Origin: UBA3839 sp902776985
GTDB taxonomy: Bacteria; Bacteroidota; Bacteroidia; Bacteroidales; Bacteroidaceae
Direction: 5' to 3'
Assembly (NCBI GenBank): GCA_902776985.1
Contig: CACYSD010000013.1
Span: forward strand, 1-64,000
Length of the DNA: 64,000 nucleotides
Both the position numbers and the translations under genes were made by a program. Numbering within the stretch: the stretch's first letter is position 1; each line of letters opens with the position of its first letter. The notes beneath the pieces were generated by a model. It ran no database searches and was not told the DNA's origin. It saw nothing but the letters and a program-made list of their open reading frames with translations. Of this stretch, positions 42,789-50,640 are shown one piece after another.

Positions 42789-44075
42789 ATGAACAAAACA
42801 TCTGACATTAAAGTAGGAATGATTGGACTTGGGTATGCCGGATTCCCGATGGCAAGCCTGTTATCACGTAAATTTCCAGTAACCGGATTCGACCTGTCTG
42901 AGGAAAGAGTAAAGGAACTGAATAGCGGTTACGACCGCTGCGGCGACGTTGACAAGAAAGAACTGGAAAACATGCTGAAAAAAGGCGTAACCTTCACCAA
43001 CGAGATAGAGAAACTACGCGATTGCAACTTCTATGTAGTTGTGGTGCCCACACCTATTGACGAGAATAATCACCCTGATGTAGAGTGTATAGTAAGCGCA
43101 AGCCGTGAAGTCGGTACTGTAATCTCACGCGGCGACATCGTTGTCTACGAATCCACCGTTCACCCAGGTGCCACTGAGGAAATATGCGTCCCTGAAATCG
43201 AAGCTGTCTCTGGACTCAAATTCAACGAGGACTTCTTTGTAGGCTATTCCCCAGAACGCATCAACCCGGGCGATAAAGTTCACACAGTGGAGAATACAGT
43301 CAAGATAACATCCGGCTCCACTCCTGAAGCTGCAGAACTTATTGACAACGTTTATCAGTCAGTACTCGGTCAGCGCAACACTTGGAAAGCATCAAGCATT
43401 AAGGTTGCCGAGGCCGCAAAAGTGGTGGAGAACTCACAACGCGACATCAATATTGCATTCATCAATGAAGTTGCGAAAGTACTTAACTCCATGAACATTG
43501 ACACCAACGAAGTGGTTGACGCAATGGACACCAAGTGGAATGCACTCCATTTCCGTCCAGGACTCGTAGGCGGTCACTGTATAAGCGTTGACCCATACTA
43601 CCTCATCGAACGTGCAGAGGAACACGGAGTGAATGCAGTTCTTATGAAGACCGGCCGTATGATTAACAACTCTATGGCAGACTATGTTGTGAAGCACTGC
43701 ATCGATTTGCTCGCAGCAAAAGGTAAGCATATTCCATCATCACGCGTGCTCTTGCTGGGCTTTACATTCAAGGAGAACTGTCCTGACGTCCGCAACACCA
43801 AAGTCAACGACATTTACAAGGGATTCAGACAACACACTGACAACGTTGACGTCTTTGATCCATGGGCAGATGCAGCACTCGTAAAACGTGCATACGGCAT
43901 CGACCTCTTCACAGAGGCAAACCAAATCAACAGTCAGTATGATGCTGTGGTGCTCTGCGTTGCACATAAGAACATTCTCAATCTGGATGTAATTCCTCAA
44001 TGGAAAACTGCTGACGGATTCATATTTGACGTTAAGGGAAAGTTGCCTCGGAATGTAGCAGACTACAGATTGTAA
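42789..44075 (+). CDS. Nucleotide-sugar 6-dehydrogenase (TviB/WbpO-like)
   Basis: The 428-residue protein has the N-terminal NAD site GMIGLGYAGFP, the central helix with KVAEAAKVVENSQRDINIAF and the catalytic cysteine near 263 in GGHCISVDPYY. The phrase FFVGYSPERINPGDK is typical of the UDP-HexNAc dehydrogenase branch (TviB, WbpO), which makes UDP-GlcNAcA or UDP-GalNAcA, rather than UDP-glucose dehydrogenase; this distinction is inferred. It lies 95 nt after the synthase in the same direction and likely supplies its uronic precursor. Confidence 0.9.
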   Translation: MNKTSDIKVGMIGLGYAGFPMASLLSRKFPVTGFDLSEERVKELNSGYDRCGDVDKKELENMLKKGVTFTNEIEKLRDCNFYVVVVPTPIDENNHPDVECIVSASREVGTVISRGDIVVYESTVHPGATEEICVPEIEAVSGLKFNEDFFVGYSPERINPGDKVHTVENTVKITSGSTPEAAELIDNVYQSVLGQRNTWKASSIKVAEAAKVVENSQRDINIAFINEVAKVLNSMNIDTNEVVDAMDTKWNALHFRPGLVGGHCISVDPYYLIERAEEHGVNAVLMKTGRMINNSMADYVVKHCIDLLAAKGKHIPSSRVLLLGFTFKENCPDVRNTKVNDIYKGFRQHTDNVDVFDPWADAALVKRAYGIDLFTEANQINSQYDAVVLCVAHKNILNLDVIPQWKTADGFIFDVKGKLPRNVADYRL

Positions 44076-44093
44076 TTTTTTTTTAATTTTTAA

Positions 44094-44126
44094 TTTGTAA
44101 TTTATAATTAAAAATCCCTATCTTTG
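44094..44126 (+). promoter_or_regulatory. Promoter of the outer-membrane barrel gene
   Basis: TTTG (44094-44097), a 21-bp spacer and TATCTTTG (44119-44126). The ATG at 44169 lies about 36 nt after the expected start of transcription. Confidence 0.78.
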
Positions 44127-44168
44127 CACAAAACCATTTATTTATTACTAACTAACACTTTCTAAATT

Positions 44169-44819
44169 ATGAAAAAGTTATTTACTATTCTTGCAGTAGC
44201 TACGCTTTTGGTTGCAGCTCCTGCTAACGCTCAGTTAAAATTCGGTTTGAAGGGCGGTCTGAACATAAACAATGTTAAGTTGGATAAGAGTATTGCTGAT
44301 GCAGACAACCAGACGGGTTTCTTCATCGGTCCAATGGCTGAATTCACAATTCCTATTGTAGGCGTTGGTGCTGAAGTAGGTCTTTTATACAATAACAAGA
44401 GCATGAAAATCGGTGCTGCAGCTGATCAACTCATTGCTGGCGAAACTGGTTTCATCGAAGACAAGGAGACTCTCCAATACATCGACATTCCAATTAACTT
44501 CAAGTACACTCTCGGAATCGGTTCAAAACTGGGTGTGTATGCAGCTACAGGTCCTCAGTTCTCCTTCAACATCGGAGGTAAGAAGATTTTCGACCAGAGC
44601 TACTCTCTCAAGTCTTCAGAGTTCAGTTGGAACATCGGTGCAGGTGTAAAACTGCTCGGTCACCTTCAGATTGGTTACAACTTCAACATCGCACTTGGCA
44701 ACACAGCTGAGGTTGACAAAGACGGTGCCCTGAACACTGTTACCAACACTGCTTGGAGTGCCATTACAGGTGACTTGAAAAACAACACTCACCAGATTTC
44801 CGTTGCTTGGATATTCTAA
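44169..44819 (+). CDS. Outer-membrane beta-barrel protein
   Basis: The 216-residue protein has a signal peptide (MKKLFTILAVATLLVAAPANA) and a small porin-like barrel pattern (KFGLKGGLNINNVKL, FFIGPMAEFTIP, GYNFNIALG), ending in the aromatic residue F as barrel proteins do. It resembles the PorT/OMP_b-brl_2 group of Bacteroidetes. It has its own promoter. Its stop codon is directly followed by the GTG of priA, so the two may be co-transcribed. Confidence 0.86.
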   Translation: MKKLFTILAVATLLVAAPANAQLKFGLKGGLNINNVKLDKSIADADNQTGFFIGPMAEFTIPIVGVGAEVGLLYNNKSMKIGAAADQLIAGETGFIEDKETLQYIDIPINFKYTLGIGSKLGVYAATGPQFSFNIGGKKIFDQSYSLKSSEFSWNIGAGVKLLGHLQIGYNFNIALGNTAEVDKDGALNTVTNTAWSAITGDLKNNTHQISVAWIF

Positions 44820-46874
44820 GTGTTTGCCGACGTATTATTACCCGTTCCGTTTAATGCCTTTACCTATGCAGTTCCTCAGGACATGGAGAGCTGCATGAGT
44901 AAAGGCAAACGTGTTTTGGTAGAACTGGGCAAGTCGAAGCGATACGCCGGCATCATACTTAAGCTTCACAACAATGCTCCCAAGGGAGTCACCATTAAAC
45001 CTATCCTCAAGGTAGTTGACGAATCGCCAATCGTCACTCCTCAGCAGATGCAGTTCTGGGAATGGGTTTCCAGTTATTATCTCTCTCCCCTTGGCGATGT
45101 CTATAAAGCAGCTTTCCCGGGAGGGATGAAGAAAGAGCAGACCCACCCACAACCCCTCCCTGCATGGAGGGGAGTGAATACCCCATCCGGACAGTTAAAG
45201 TCCGCCACCTTGGGAGAGTTAGAGGGGGGACATGTGGGTCATCTATCCCCCACCCAACAATCCGCATATACCTCGATCTTGGATTATTGGAATAGTAAGG
45301 GGAATATCTGTCTGCTCCATGGAGTTACTTCCTCCGGTAAGACAGAAATATACATTCAACTTATTCAAAAGGCAATAGAAGAAGGTAAACAGGTCTTGTA
45401 TCTGCTGCCTGAAATTGCACTTACCACACAAATCACCAATCGTCTGAAACGCGTGTTCGGTGATGCCTTGGGTGTCTATCATTCCAAGTTCACAGATGCA
45501 GAACGAGTGCGCGTCTATATGCGCCAGCTGAGTTCTGAGCCATTCAAGGTTATCCTGGGTGTGCGTTCATCTGTTTTTCTTCCGTTCCATAACTTAGGCA
45601 TGGTGATTGTGGATGAAGAACATGAGACTTCTTACAAACAACAAGAGCCTGCGCCACGCTATCACGCTCGTTCCGCAGCTATAATGCTTGCACAGCAGTA
45701 TGGTGCGAAAGTACTGCTCGGTACTGCAACTCCCAGCATTGAGAGCTATAACCTCGCACAAGAAGGCCGATACGGTTACGTACTGCTCACTCAGCGCTAT
45801 GCAGATATGCAGTTGCCGGAGATAGAAGTGGTTGACATTGCCCGTCTGCGATTTCAGAAGCGCATGAAAGGAGCGTTCTCGCAAAGGCTCATTGATGAAA
45901 TAGGCGGAGCACTTGAGCGTGGCGAACAGATTATCCTCTTCCAGAACCGACGCGGATTCTCATCACTCATTCAGTGCAAACAGTGTGGATGGGTGCCCCG
46001 ATGCCAACACTGCGATGTAAGTCTAACATACCATAAGGTGCGTCATGCACTCACCTGTCACTACTGTGGTGCTGTGTACGAACTGCCGGATCATTGTCCC
46101 GAGTGCAGCAAGCCGGAGGACGCTCCAAGCAAATTCATATCAATAGGTGCTGGCACCGAACGTATCGAGGAACAGCTCCTGCAACTGTTCCCGTCTGCAC
46201 GTATCAGCCGCATGGACCTCGATACAGCTAAGACCAGGGCACAGTACCAACGGATTATCGATGATTTCTCGTCACATCAGAGCGACATACTCATCGGAAC
46301 GCAGATGGTAACCAAAGGACTGGATTTCGATAACGTGAGCGTAGTTGGCATCATCGATGCCGACACCATGCTCAACCAGCCTGATTTCCGCAGTTACGAG
46401 CGCACCTTCCAAATGCTCTCTCAGGTTGCAGGAAGAGCCGGACGTAAGGGACGCCGTGGAAAAGTAATTCTTCAAACTCGCAGTGCCGACAGCCCTGTCA
46501 TCCAGCAAGTGGTCGACAACAACTACGAGGCCATGTTCCGTGAGCAATGCGAAGAACGCCGTCTATTCCACTACCCGCCTTTCTACCGTATTATATATAT
46601 ATATGTGCGTCATCGCGACAAGGACATTCTTTATCATGTTGCCGAAGAGATGGGCAAGCACCTTCGTCAGGCTTTCGGAGAGAGCGTATTGGGGCCTTCC
46701 TCACCTACTGTTGGCCGTGTGGCATCAATGTATATTCAGCAGTTCATTCTAAAGATTCCGCCAACGGCTTCCATCTCCTCCATACGCAGCCACCTGCTTC
46801 GTGTCCAGACAAAGATTCAGTCGCTCCCCTATGCTGCAAATATCAACATCTACTACGATGTTGACCCATCATAA
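44820..46874 (+). CDS. priA: Primosomal helicase PriA lacking the winged-helix region
   Basis: The 684-residue protein has the PriA DNA-binding N-terminus (FADVLLPVPFNAFTYAVP), Walker A GVTSSGKTEIY (168-178), DEEH box IVDEEHETSYKQ and the zinc-binding region with CKQCGWVPRCQHC and CHYCGAVYELPDHCPEC. It restarts stalled replication forks. Bacteroidetes PriA is usually about 810-830 residues. Here the roughly 130 residues between the N-terminal domain (ending FPGGMKKE) and the helicase domain, which include the winged helix, are missing. Residues about 107-140 are instead the translation of a GC-rich palindromic repeat (PQPLPAWRG, ATLGELEGG). The GTG start at 44820 fits the family N-terminus. 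Confidence 0.9.
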   Translation: MFADVLLPVPFNAFTYAVPQDMESCMSKGKRVLVELGKSKRYAGIILKLHNNAPKGVTIKPILKVVDESPIVTPQQMQFWEWVSSYYLSPLGDVYKAAFPGGMKKEQTHPQPLPAWRGVNTPSGQLKSATLGELEGGHVGHLSPTQQSAYTSILDYWNSKGNICLLHGVTSSGKTEIYIQLIQKAIEEGKQVLYLLPEIALTTQITNRLKRVFGDALGVYHSKFTDAERVRVYMRQLSSEPFKVILGVRSSVFLPFHNLGMVIVDEEHETSYKQQEPAPRYHARSAAIMLAQQYGAKVLLGTATPSIESYNLAQEGRYGYVLLTQRYADMQLPEIEVVDIARLRFQKRMKGAFSQRLIDEIGGALERGEQIILFQNRRGFSSLIQCKQCGWVPRCQHCDVSLTYHKVRHALTCHYCGAVYELPDHCPECSKPEDAPSKFISIGAGTERIEEQLLQLFPSARISRMDLDTAKTRAQYQRIIDDFSSHQSDILIGTQMVTKGLDFDNVSVVGIIDADTMLNQPDFRSYERTFQMLSQVAGRAGRKGRRGKVILQTRSADSPVIQQVVDNNYEAMFREQCEERRLFHYPPFYRIIYIYVRHRDKDILYHVAEEMGKHLRQAFGESVLGPSSPTVGRVASMYIQQFILKIPPTASISSIRSHLLRVQTKIQSLPYAANINIYYDVDPS
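45138..45241 (+). repeat. Palindromic element pair translated inside priA
   Basis: Within priA the DNA reads ACAACCCCTCCCTGCATGGA followed by GGGGAGTGAATACC, like the DUF559 cassette end at 28081-28118, and then CCTTGGGAGAG followed by TTAGAGGGGG, like the elements at 30795 and 49683. Both are in frame and carry no stop codon in this frame. Confidence 0.82.
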
Positions 46875-46882
46875 CAAGAGAC

Positions 46883-46922
46883 AAAAAAATAGGATGTGCA
46901 GATTTGCACATCCTATTTTTTT
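46883..46922. terminator. Bidirectional terminator between priA and the DUF4878 gene
   Basis: An 18-bp stem (46883-46900 with 46905-46922) around a 4-nt loop has A-run and T-run at its ends, so it can serve both converging genes. Confidence 0.92.
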
Positions 46923-46938
46923 GTTTTTAATCTGATAA

Positions 46939-47331
46939 TTACTTACCAGAGTTAACGTACCATTTGCCGTCAACCTTGATGAGCTTAACAGTGTCAGTGT
47001 CTGGATCTTCACCTTCGAGAGTTACAGTAACCTTAACCTTTGCTGTTTCACCGTCTTCAGCAATTTCTGCAGCTTCAGTAGTAATAACTGCGTTCTTTGA
47101 CTTTTCGATGTCTTCTTCCTTGATCTGACCCTTCATCATTTCAACGAAAGCCTTCTTCTGATCATCTTTCAGGCTCTTGAAGTACATGAGATCTACAGCC
47201 TTGTCAATGTTACCCTGAGCCATAGCTTCAGTGTAAGCCTTAGCTACTTCTTCTGGAGTTGAAGGACCACCACATGATGTGAACAACATTGCGCTGAGGC
47301 AAACGATCATTCCTAACAAAATCTTTTTCAT
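46939..47331 (-). CDS. DUF4878-type lipoprotein
   Basis: The 130-residue lipoprotein has lipobox LFTS-C20 and a SnoaL/NTF2-like body, STPEEVAKAYTEAMAQGNID, as in DUF4878 proteins of Bacteroidetes. The function is unknown; these folds often bind a ligand or peptide. It follows the YiiX-like gene by 14 nt and should share its promoter. Confidence 0.85.
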   Translation of the reverse strand: MKKILLGMIVCLSAMLFTSCGGPSTPEEVAKAYTEAMAQGNIDKAVDLMYFKSLKDDQKKAFVEMMKGQIKEEDIEKSKNAVITTEAAEIAEDGETAKVKVTVTLEGEDPDTDTVKLIKVDGKWYVNSGK

Positions 47332-47345
47332 TTTACTTAAAAGTT

Positions 47346-48002
47346 TTAATGGTTAATAATATGGTTGATTCTTAATCTTTTTATCATCTTCACGTGTTTG
47401 CTGCGAAGGACATCCTCGGGATACATCACAGGATCTTTAGCTGGTCCTACCAGCAGGTCGTGCCTGCGGTTTTCTATCAGGTCTATGCCAACACTCTTGT
47501 ATGCTCTCCAAACGAGTTCGGTGCAGTAGAGAAGAGTACTGTCGTCTGCTTCATAGTCGTTGTCGAATAACACACGAGCCTGTTGCTTTGCCAAAGCGTA
47601 TGCCGTTGCCCGTTTCGCTACGGAATCGCTGCACATAACCCTTGCAATGCATCCGTCCTGAGCGTGGTCACGGTCGTAGTATGCTGTGATCCTCTCACAC
47701 TTCAACCACTCTTCTTCTCCTTCTGCTGCCTCACCTGGCACAGCGTGAACGACCATCCATCCGGAATCTGTCTGAAGAGCCAGACCCACATGGGAATAGT
47801 CACCTCCGCTCATCATCTCCACTGTGTAGCTTTCACCTCCAAGTCCCATCCTTAGCAGCAAATCACCAGTTCGCAGTTCTGTGCTGTCAATCTCAAGATA
47901 TTCCTTAGACGAAAGACCTCCGCAACCAAGTACCCATCGCAGTATGTACACTATTGCCACCACTGTGACAAGTACCAATGCACACTTTTGCAATTTTTTC
48001 AT
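47346..48002 (-). CDS. YiiX/YebB-like permuted papain-fold hydrolase, membrane-anchored
   Basis: The 218-residue protein has one N-terminal membrane segment (about 7-25) and the YiiX/YebB-like N1pC/P60 pattern: RTGDLLLRMG, the histidine H71 in GGDYSHVGLAL and the cysteine C160 in LLYCTELVWRAYKS. In this permuted family the histidine precedes the cysteine. It could cleave amide bonds in peptidoglycan or lipids in the periplasm. A strong -7 element ends only 5 nt before the ATG, so the transcript may be leaderless. Confidence 0.87.
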   Translation of the reverse strand: MKKLQKCALVLVTVVAIVYILRWVLGCGGLSSKEYLEIDSTELRTGDLLLRMGLGGESYTVEMMSGGDYSHVGLALQTDSGWMVVHAVPGEAAEGEEEWLKCERITAYYDRDHAQDGCIARVMCSDSVAKRATAYALAKQQARVLFDNDYEADDSTLLYCTELVWRAYKSVGIDLIENRRHDLLVGPAKDPVMYPEDVLRSKHVKMIKRLRINHIINH

Positions 48003-48006
48003 TCGG

Positions 48007-48014
48007 CAAAGATA
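48007..48014 (-). promoter_or_regulatory. -7 element abutting a start codon
   Basis: The minus strand reads TATCTTTG from 48014 to 48007, and ATG begins at 48002. With normal spacing, transcription would start at or inside the ATG. A GTTG lies 21 bp upstream (48039-48036). Confidence 0.6.
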
Positions 48015-48083
48015 AATAAATATTTTTTATTCAAACAACAAATGTTTAAAAAAATTAACACTAAACCCAAAATTACATGCAAG

Positions 48084-49565
48084 TTAGAACTGGAAATATA
48101 TAAAAGGCTGTACTTCGGACGACTTTATTTGCACAACTACAAACACCACAATCACTATTAACATCGCCTTGACAACAAGTGGCATCCTTGTGATATTGCG
48201 TTCAGTACTCATTGTGATTCGCGATGGCATGAAATGCATTACATAACCTATCAACATAAGGAAACCTACTGCCCAATAGCTCTCAACCCACTGCAAGAAA
48301 ATCTGTGGTTGGAAGTTCTCTCCAATCTGTTGAATCATAAGGAAAGCCTTGTCGAACGATTCTGCGCGGAAGAATATCCATGCCAGACAAACGAAGTGGA
48401 AAGTTATGATGACTCCTATCACACGAGGAATATATTCCTGGATTTTCTTTGTCAGCTTGTCAAAGATAAGTACCAATCCGTGCATTCCTCCCCATAAAAC
48501 AAAGTTGAGTGATGCACCGTGCCATAATCCTCCCAGCAGCATAGTCACAAGCAGGTTGAAATACTGACGGATTTTGCCTTTACGGTTTCCACCCATCGAT
48601 ATATACAGATAGTCTTTCAACCAAGAAGAAAGACTGATGTGCCAACGGCGCCAGAATTCCGTGATGCTGCGTGACTTGTATGGAGAATCGAAGTTCTTTG
48701 GGAATTCAAAGCCGAGCAGCAGGGCTATACCTATTGCCATGTCGCTGTAACCAGAGAAGTCGCAGTATATCTGAAGTGCATAGCCATACACAGCCATGAG
48801 GTTCTCCACTCCACTGTAGAGATCAGGCTGATCAAACACACGTTCAACGAAATTCACACTGATATAGTCACTGATAATGGCTTTCTTTATCAGACCTGCC
48901 AGAATTAGGAATACACCTCGTGCCAGCATCTGCTCCGACACACACAGCGGACGGCGTATCTGTGGGATGAAGTCACGCGCACGGACAATAGGACCGGCAA
49001 CTAATTGCGGGAAGAAACTTACATAGAAAGCATAATCCAACAGCGATCTCAGGGGTTTGAGCTGCCCTCTGTACACATCAATCGTATAGCTCAGCGACTG
49101 GAACGTAAAGAAACTGATTCCGACAGGCAGGAAGATATTCCATGGAGAGAAATCACCTCCTGTGAGTTCAGCCCACATCTCTCCGAAGAAATTAGTGTAC
49201 TTGAAGTATGCCAGCAAGCCTAAGTCAACAACGAGGCTCAGCACAAGCAACTGTCTTCGCTTCTTTCGTGTAAAATCAGGTTCGTCTTCTTTCGGTTGCA
49301 GTTGATGAATTTTCCTGGCGATGATAAAGTCACTCACCGTCACCACTGCCAGCAGAAAGAAATAGAATCCGCTGCTCTTGTAGTAGAAATAATATGAGAA
49401 TGCTGTAACAAACAGCAGGCGCAATGTCGTAGTCTTCCCCAGCAGACAGTATATCATACTGAATCCCAGGAACAGGAACAGAAAGATACCGCTGCTGAAT
49501 ATCATCGGAGAGTTTGCATCATACTGCAAAGCCTCTATCACTCGTTGCCAATCTATATCGAACAT
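48084..49565 (-). CDS. MBOAT O-acyltransferase (AlgI-like)
   Basis: The 493-residue polytopic protein has the MBOAT motifs of AlgI/DltB: FWRRWHISLSSWLKDYLYI (H309) and the catalytic histidine H349 in LLGGLWHGASLNF. It should move acetyl groups across the inner membrane for transfer to a polysaccharide or other envelope glycan. The frame is open to 49592, but those nine extra residues (MGELEGASF) are translated from a palindromic repeat, so the ATG at 49565 (MFDIDWQRVIEAL) is chosen. Two SGNH-domain genes follow on the upstream side in the same direction, the normal partners of MBOAT in O-acetylation. Confidence 0.92.
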   Translation of the reverse strand: MFDIDWQRVIEALQYDANSPMIFSSGIFLFLFLGFSMIYCLLGKTTTLRLLFVTAFSYYFYYKSSGFYFFLLAVVTVSDFIIARKIHQLQPKEDEPDFTRKKRRQLLVLSLVVDLGLLAYFKYTNFFGEMWAELTGGDFSPWNIFLPVGISFFTFQSLSYTIDVYRGQLKPLRSLLDYAFYVSFFPQLVAGPIVRARDFIPQIRRPLCVSEQMLARGVFLILAGLIKKAIISDYISVNFVERVFDQPDLYSGVENLMAVYGYALQIYCDFSGYSDMAIGIALLLGFEFPKNFDSPYKSRSITEFWRRWHISLSSWLKDYLYISMGGNRKGKIRQYFNLLVTMLLGGLWHGASLNFVLWGGMHGLVLIFDKLTKKIQEYIPRVIGVIITFHFVCLAWIFFRAESFDKAFLMIQQIGENFQPQIFLQWVESYWAVGFLMLIGYVMHFMPSRITMSTERNITRMPLVVKAMLIVIVVFVVVQIKSSEVQPFIYFQF

Positions 49566-49573
49566 AAATGAAG

Positions 49574-49601
49574 CCCCCTCTAACTCCCCCAAGGGGGGGA
49601 G
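49574..49601. repeat. Palindromic GC-rich element, upstream of the MBOAT gene
   Basis: CCCCCTCTAACTCCCCCAAG followed by GGGGG. It is inverted relative to the copy at 49683-49710; the two flank an AT-rich gap of about 80 bp. Confidence 0.85.
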
Positions 49602-49682
49602 GACTCTAACATCAAGAGGGAATCAATTAAAAGTTAATTTATCAATAATATATAATAAATAAAAAGTCATTGTATAGGGATT

Positions 49683-49710
49683 CTCCCCTTTGGGGGAGTT
49701 AGAGGGGGTC
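49683..49710. repeat. Palindromic GC-rich element overlapping the SGNH gene end
   Basis: The sequence CCCCTTTGGGGGAGTTAGAG then GGGGTC covers the last three codons (D-P-L) and the stop codon (49699-49701) of the SGNH gene, so the element provides the end of the protein. Confidence 0.85.
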
Positions 49711-50640
49711 TCTCATCGCCTCCACAATTGCTTCGCCCAGCATGGAGCCTTGCAGCTCATAGCCCTGAACCGTAAAGTGGATCTGGTCGGTCTGCATCAG
49801 TCCGGAGTTGCGCCAGTTGGGGCAGGCAAATGCTTCACCACCAGCGATGGAATATACATCCCAAACTGCTATATTGTGCTTCTGACCATATTCCACTATG
49901 GCCTCAGCCACTTCCGCTGTACGTTTGTTGGGCACATGTACAGCACTGCTGTGCCAACGTCCACGGCGGTCTCTCCAACTTTGCCCGCTTGTGGTTATAT
50001 ATGATCCGGGAGGCGTGGTAAGCAGGAACACCGCATTGGGAGAATTGCGGCGAATGCCGGAAATCAGAGCATCCAGAGTATAGAAATGCTCGTTTTTATT
50101 GAAATTGCCGTGAGCCTCGTTTGTGCCGAAGCTAACAATCACCAAATCCGGATTCAAGTTTGCGATGCGTCCAAGCATATCAGGTTCAGTGAATCTCACT
50201 GTACGTGCACCGTTTATACCTATATAGTCGAAGGTCATTCCGGCGTCATCCAAAGCAGGAGCACAATCCATGTCAACCCCTTCAAGTACAGCACCGCCGT
50301 AATGGCTCATCAGCACCTGTTCCAAAGCTCTCGGGAAATAGTTCCCCTTCACATGGCTGTCACCTATTTGAAGCACACGCACCATTCCTTCACCGCTGTT
50401 CATGCGTTCTGAAATTGGTTTCAGAAACTGGCTGCCTGTAATTTCATTATTCTTGGTTCCACGAAACGACAGTGGCCATCGTCTCGACGCCTTACCCGAC
50501 TGTTCCTGCGACATCCTATCCTTCTTAAGGAAATCAGCCGGCATCGGGTCGTCATAGTTATGCCCTACGCAGAAAGCTGTTCCGAAGCACAGCGAAGCAT
50601 AGAGCACAGCAACCAATATGTTGATTTTACGATGTTTCAT
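49699..50640 (-). CDS. SGNH/GDSL hydrolase-fold protein 1
   Basis: The 313-residue protein has a signal peptide or anchor (about 6-25) and SGNH blocks: S95 in QIGDSHVKGN, the asparagine block VSFGTNEAHG and the late D-x-x-H motif TDQIHFTVQGYELQ. With MBOAT AlgI-like proteins these enzymes put acetyl on, or take it from, glycans in the periplasm. Its ATG overlaps the end of the upstream SGNH gene by 4 nt. The last residues and stop codon come from a palindromic repeat. Confidence 0.85.
   Translation of the reverse strand: MKHRKINILVAVLYASLCFGTAFCVGHNYDDPMPADFLKKDRMSQEQSGKASRRWPLSFRGTKNNEITGSQFLKPISERMNSGEGMVRVLQIGDSHVKGNYFPRALEQVLMSHYGGAVLEGVDMDCAPALDDAGMTFDYIGINGARTVRFTEPDMLGRIANLNPDLVIVSFGTNEAHGNFNKNEHFYTLDALISGIRRNSPNAVFLLTTPPGSYITTSGQSWRDRRGRWHSSAVHVPNKRTAEVAEAIVEYGQKHNIAVWDVYSIAGGEAFACPNWRNSGLMQTDQIHFTVQGYELQGSMLGEAIVEAMRDPL

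Noticed and set aside
48003..48083. Small RNA gene between the YiiX-like and MBOAT genes
   Set aside because: The stretch is AT-rich, without a hairpin or second promoter; only the YiiX-like -7 element is supported.
49566..49592. Extended N-terminus of the MBOAT protein (MGELEGASF)
   Set aside because: These codons come from a palindromic repeat; the same peptide appears wherever the repeat is open in that frame.
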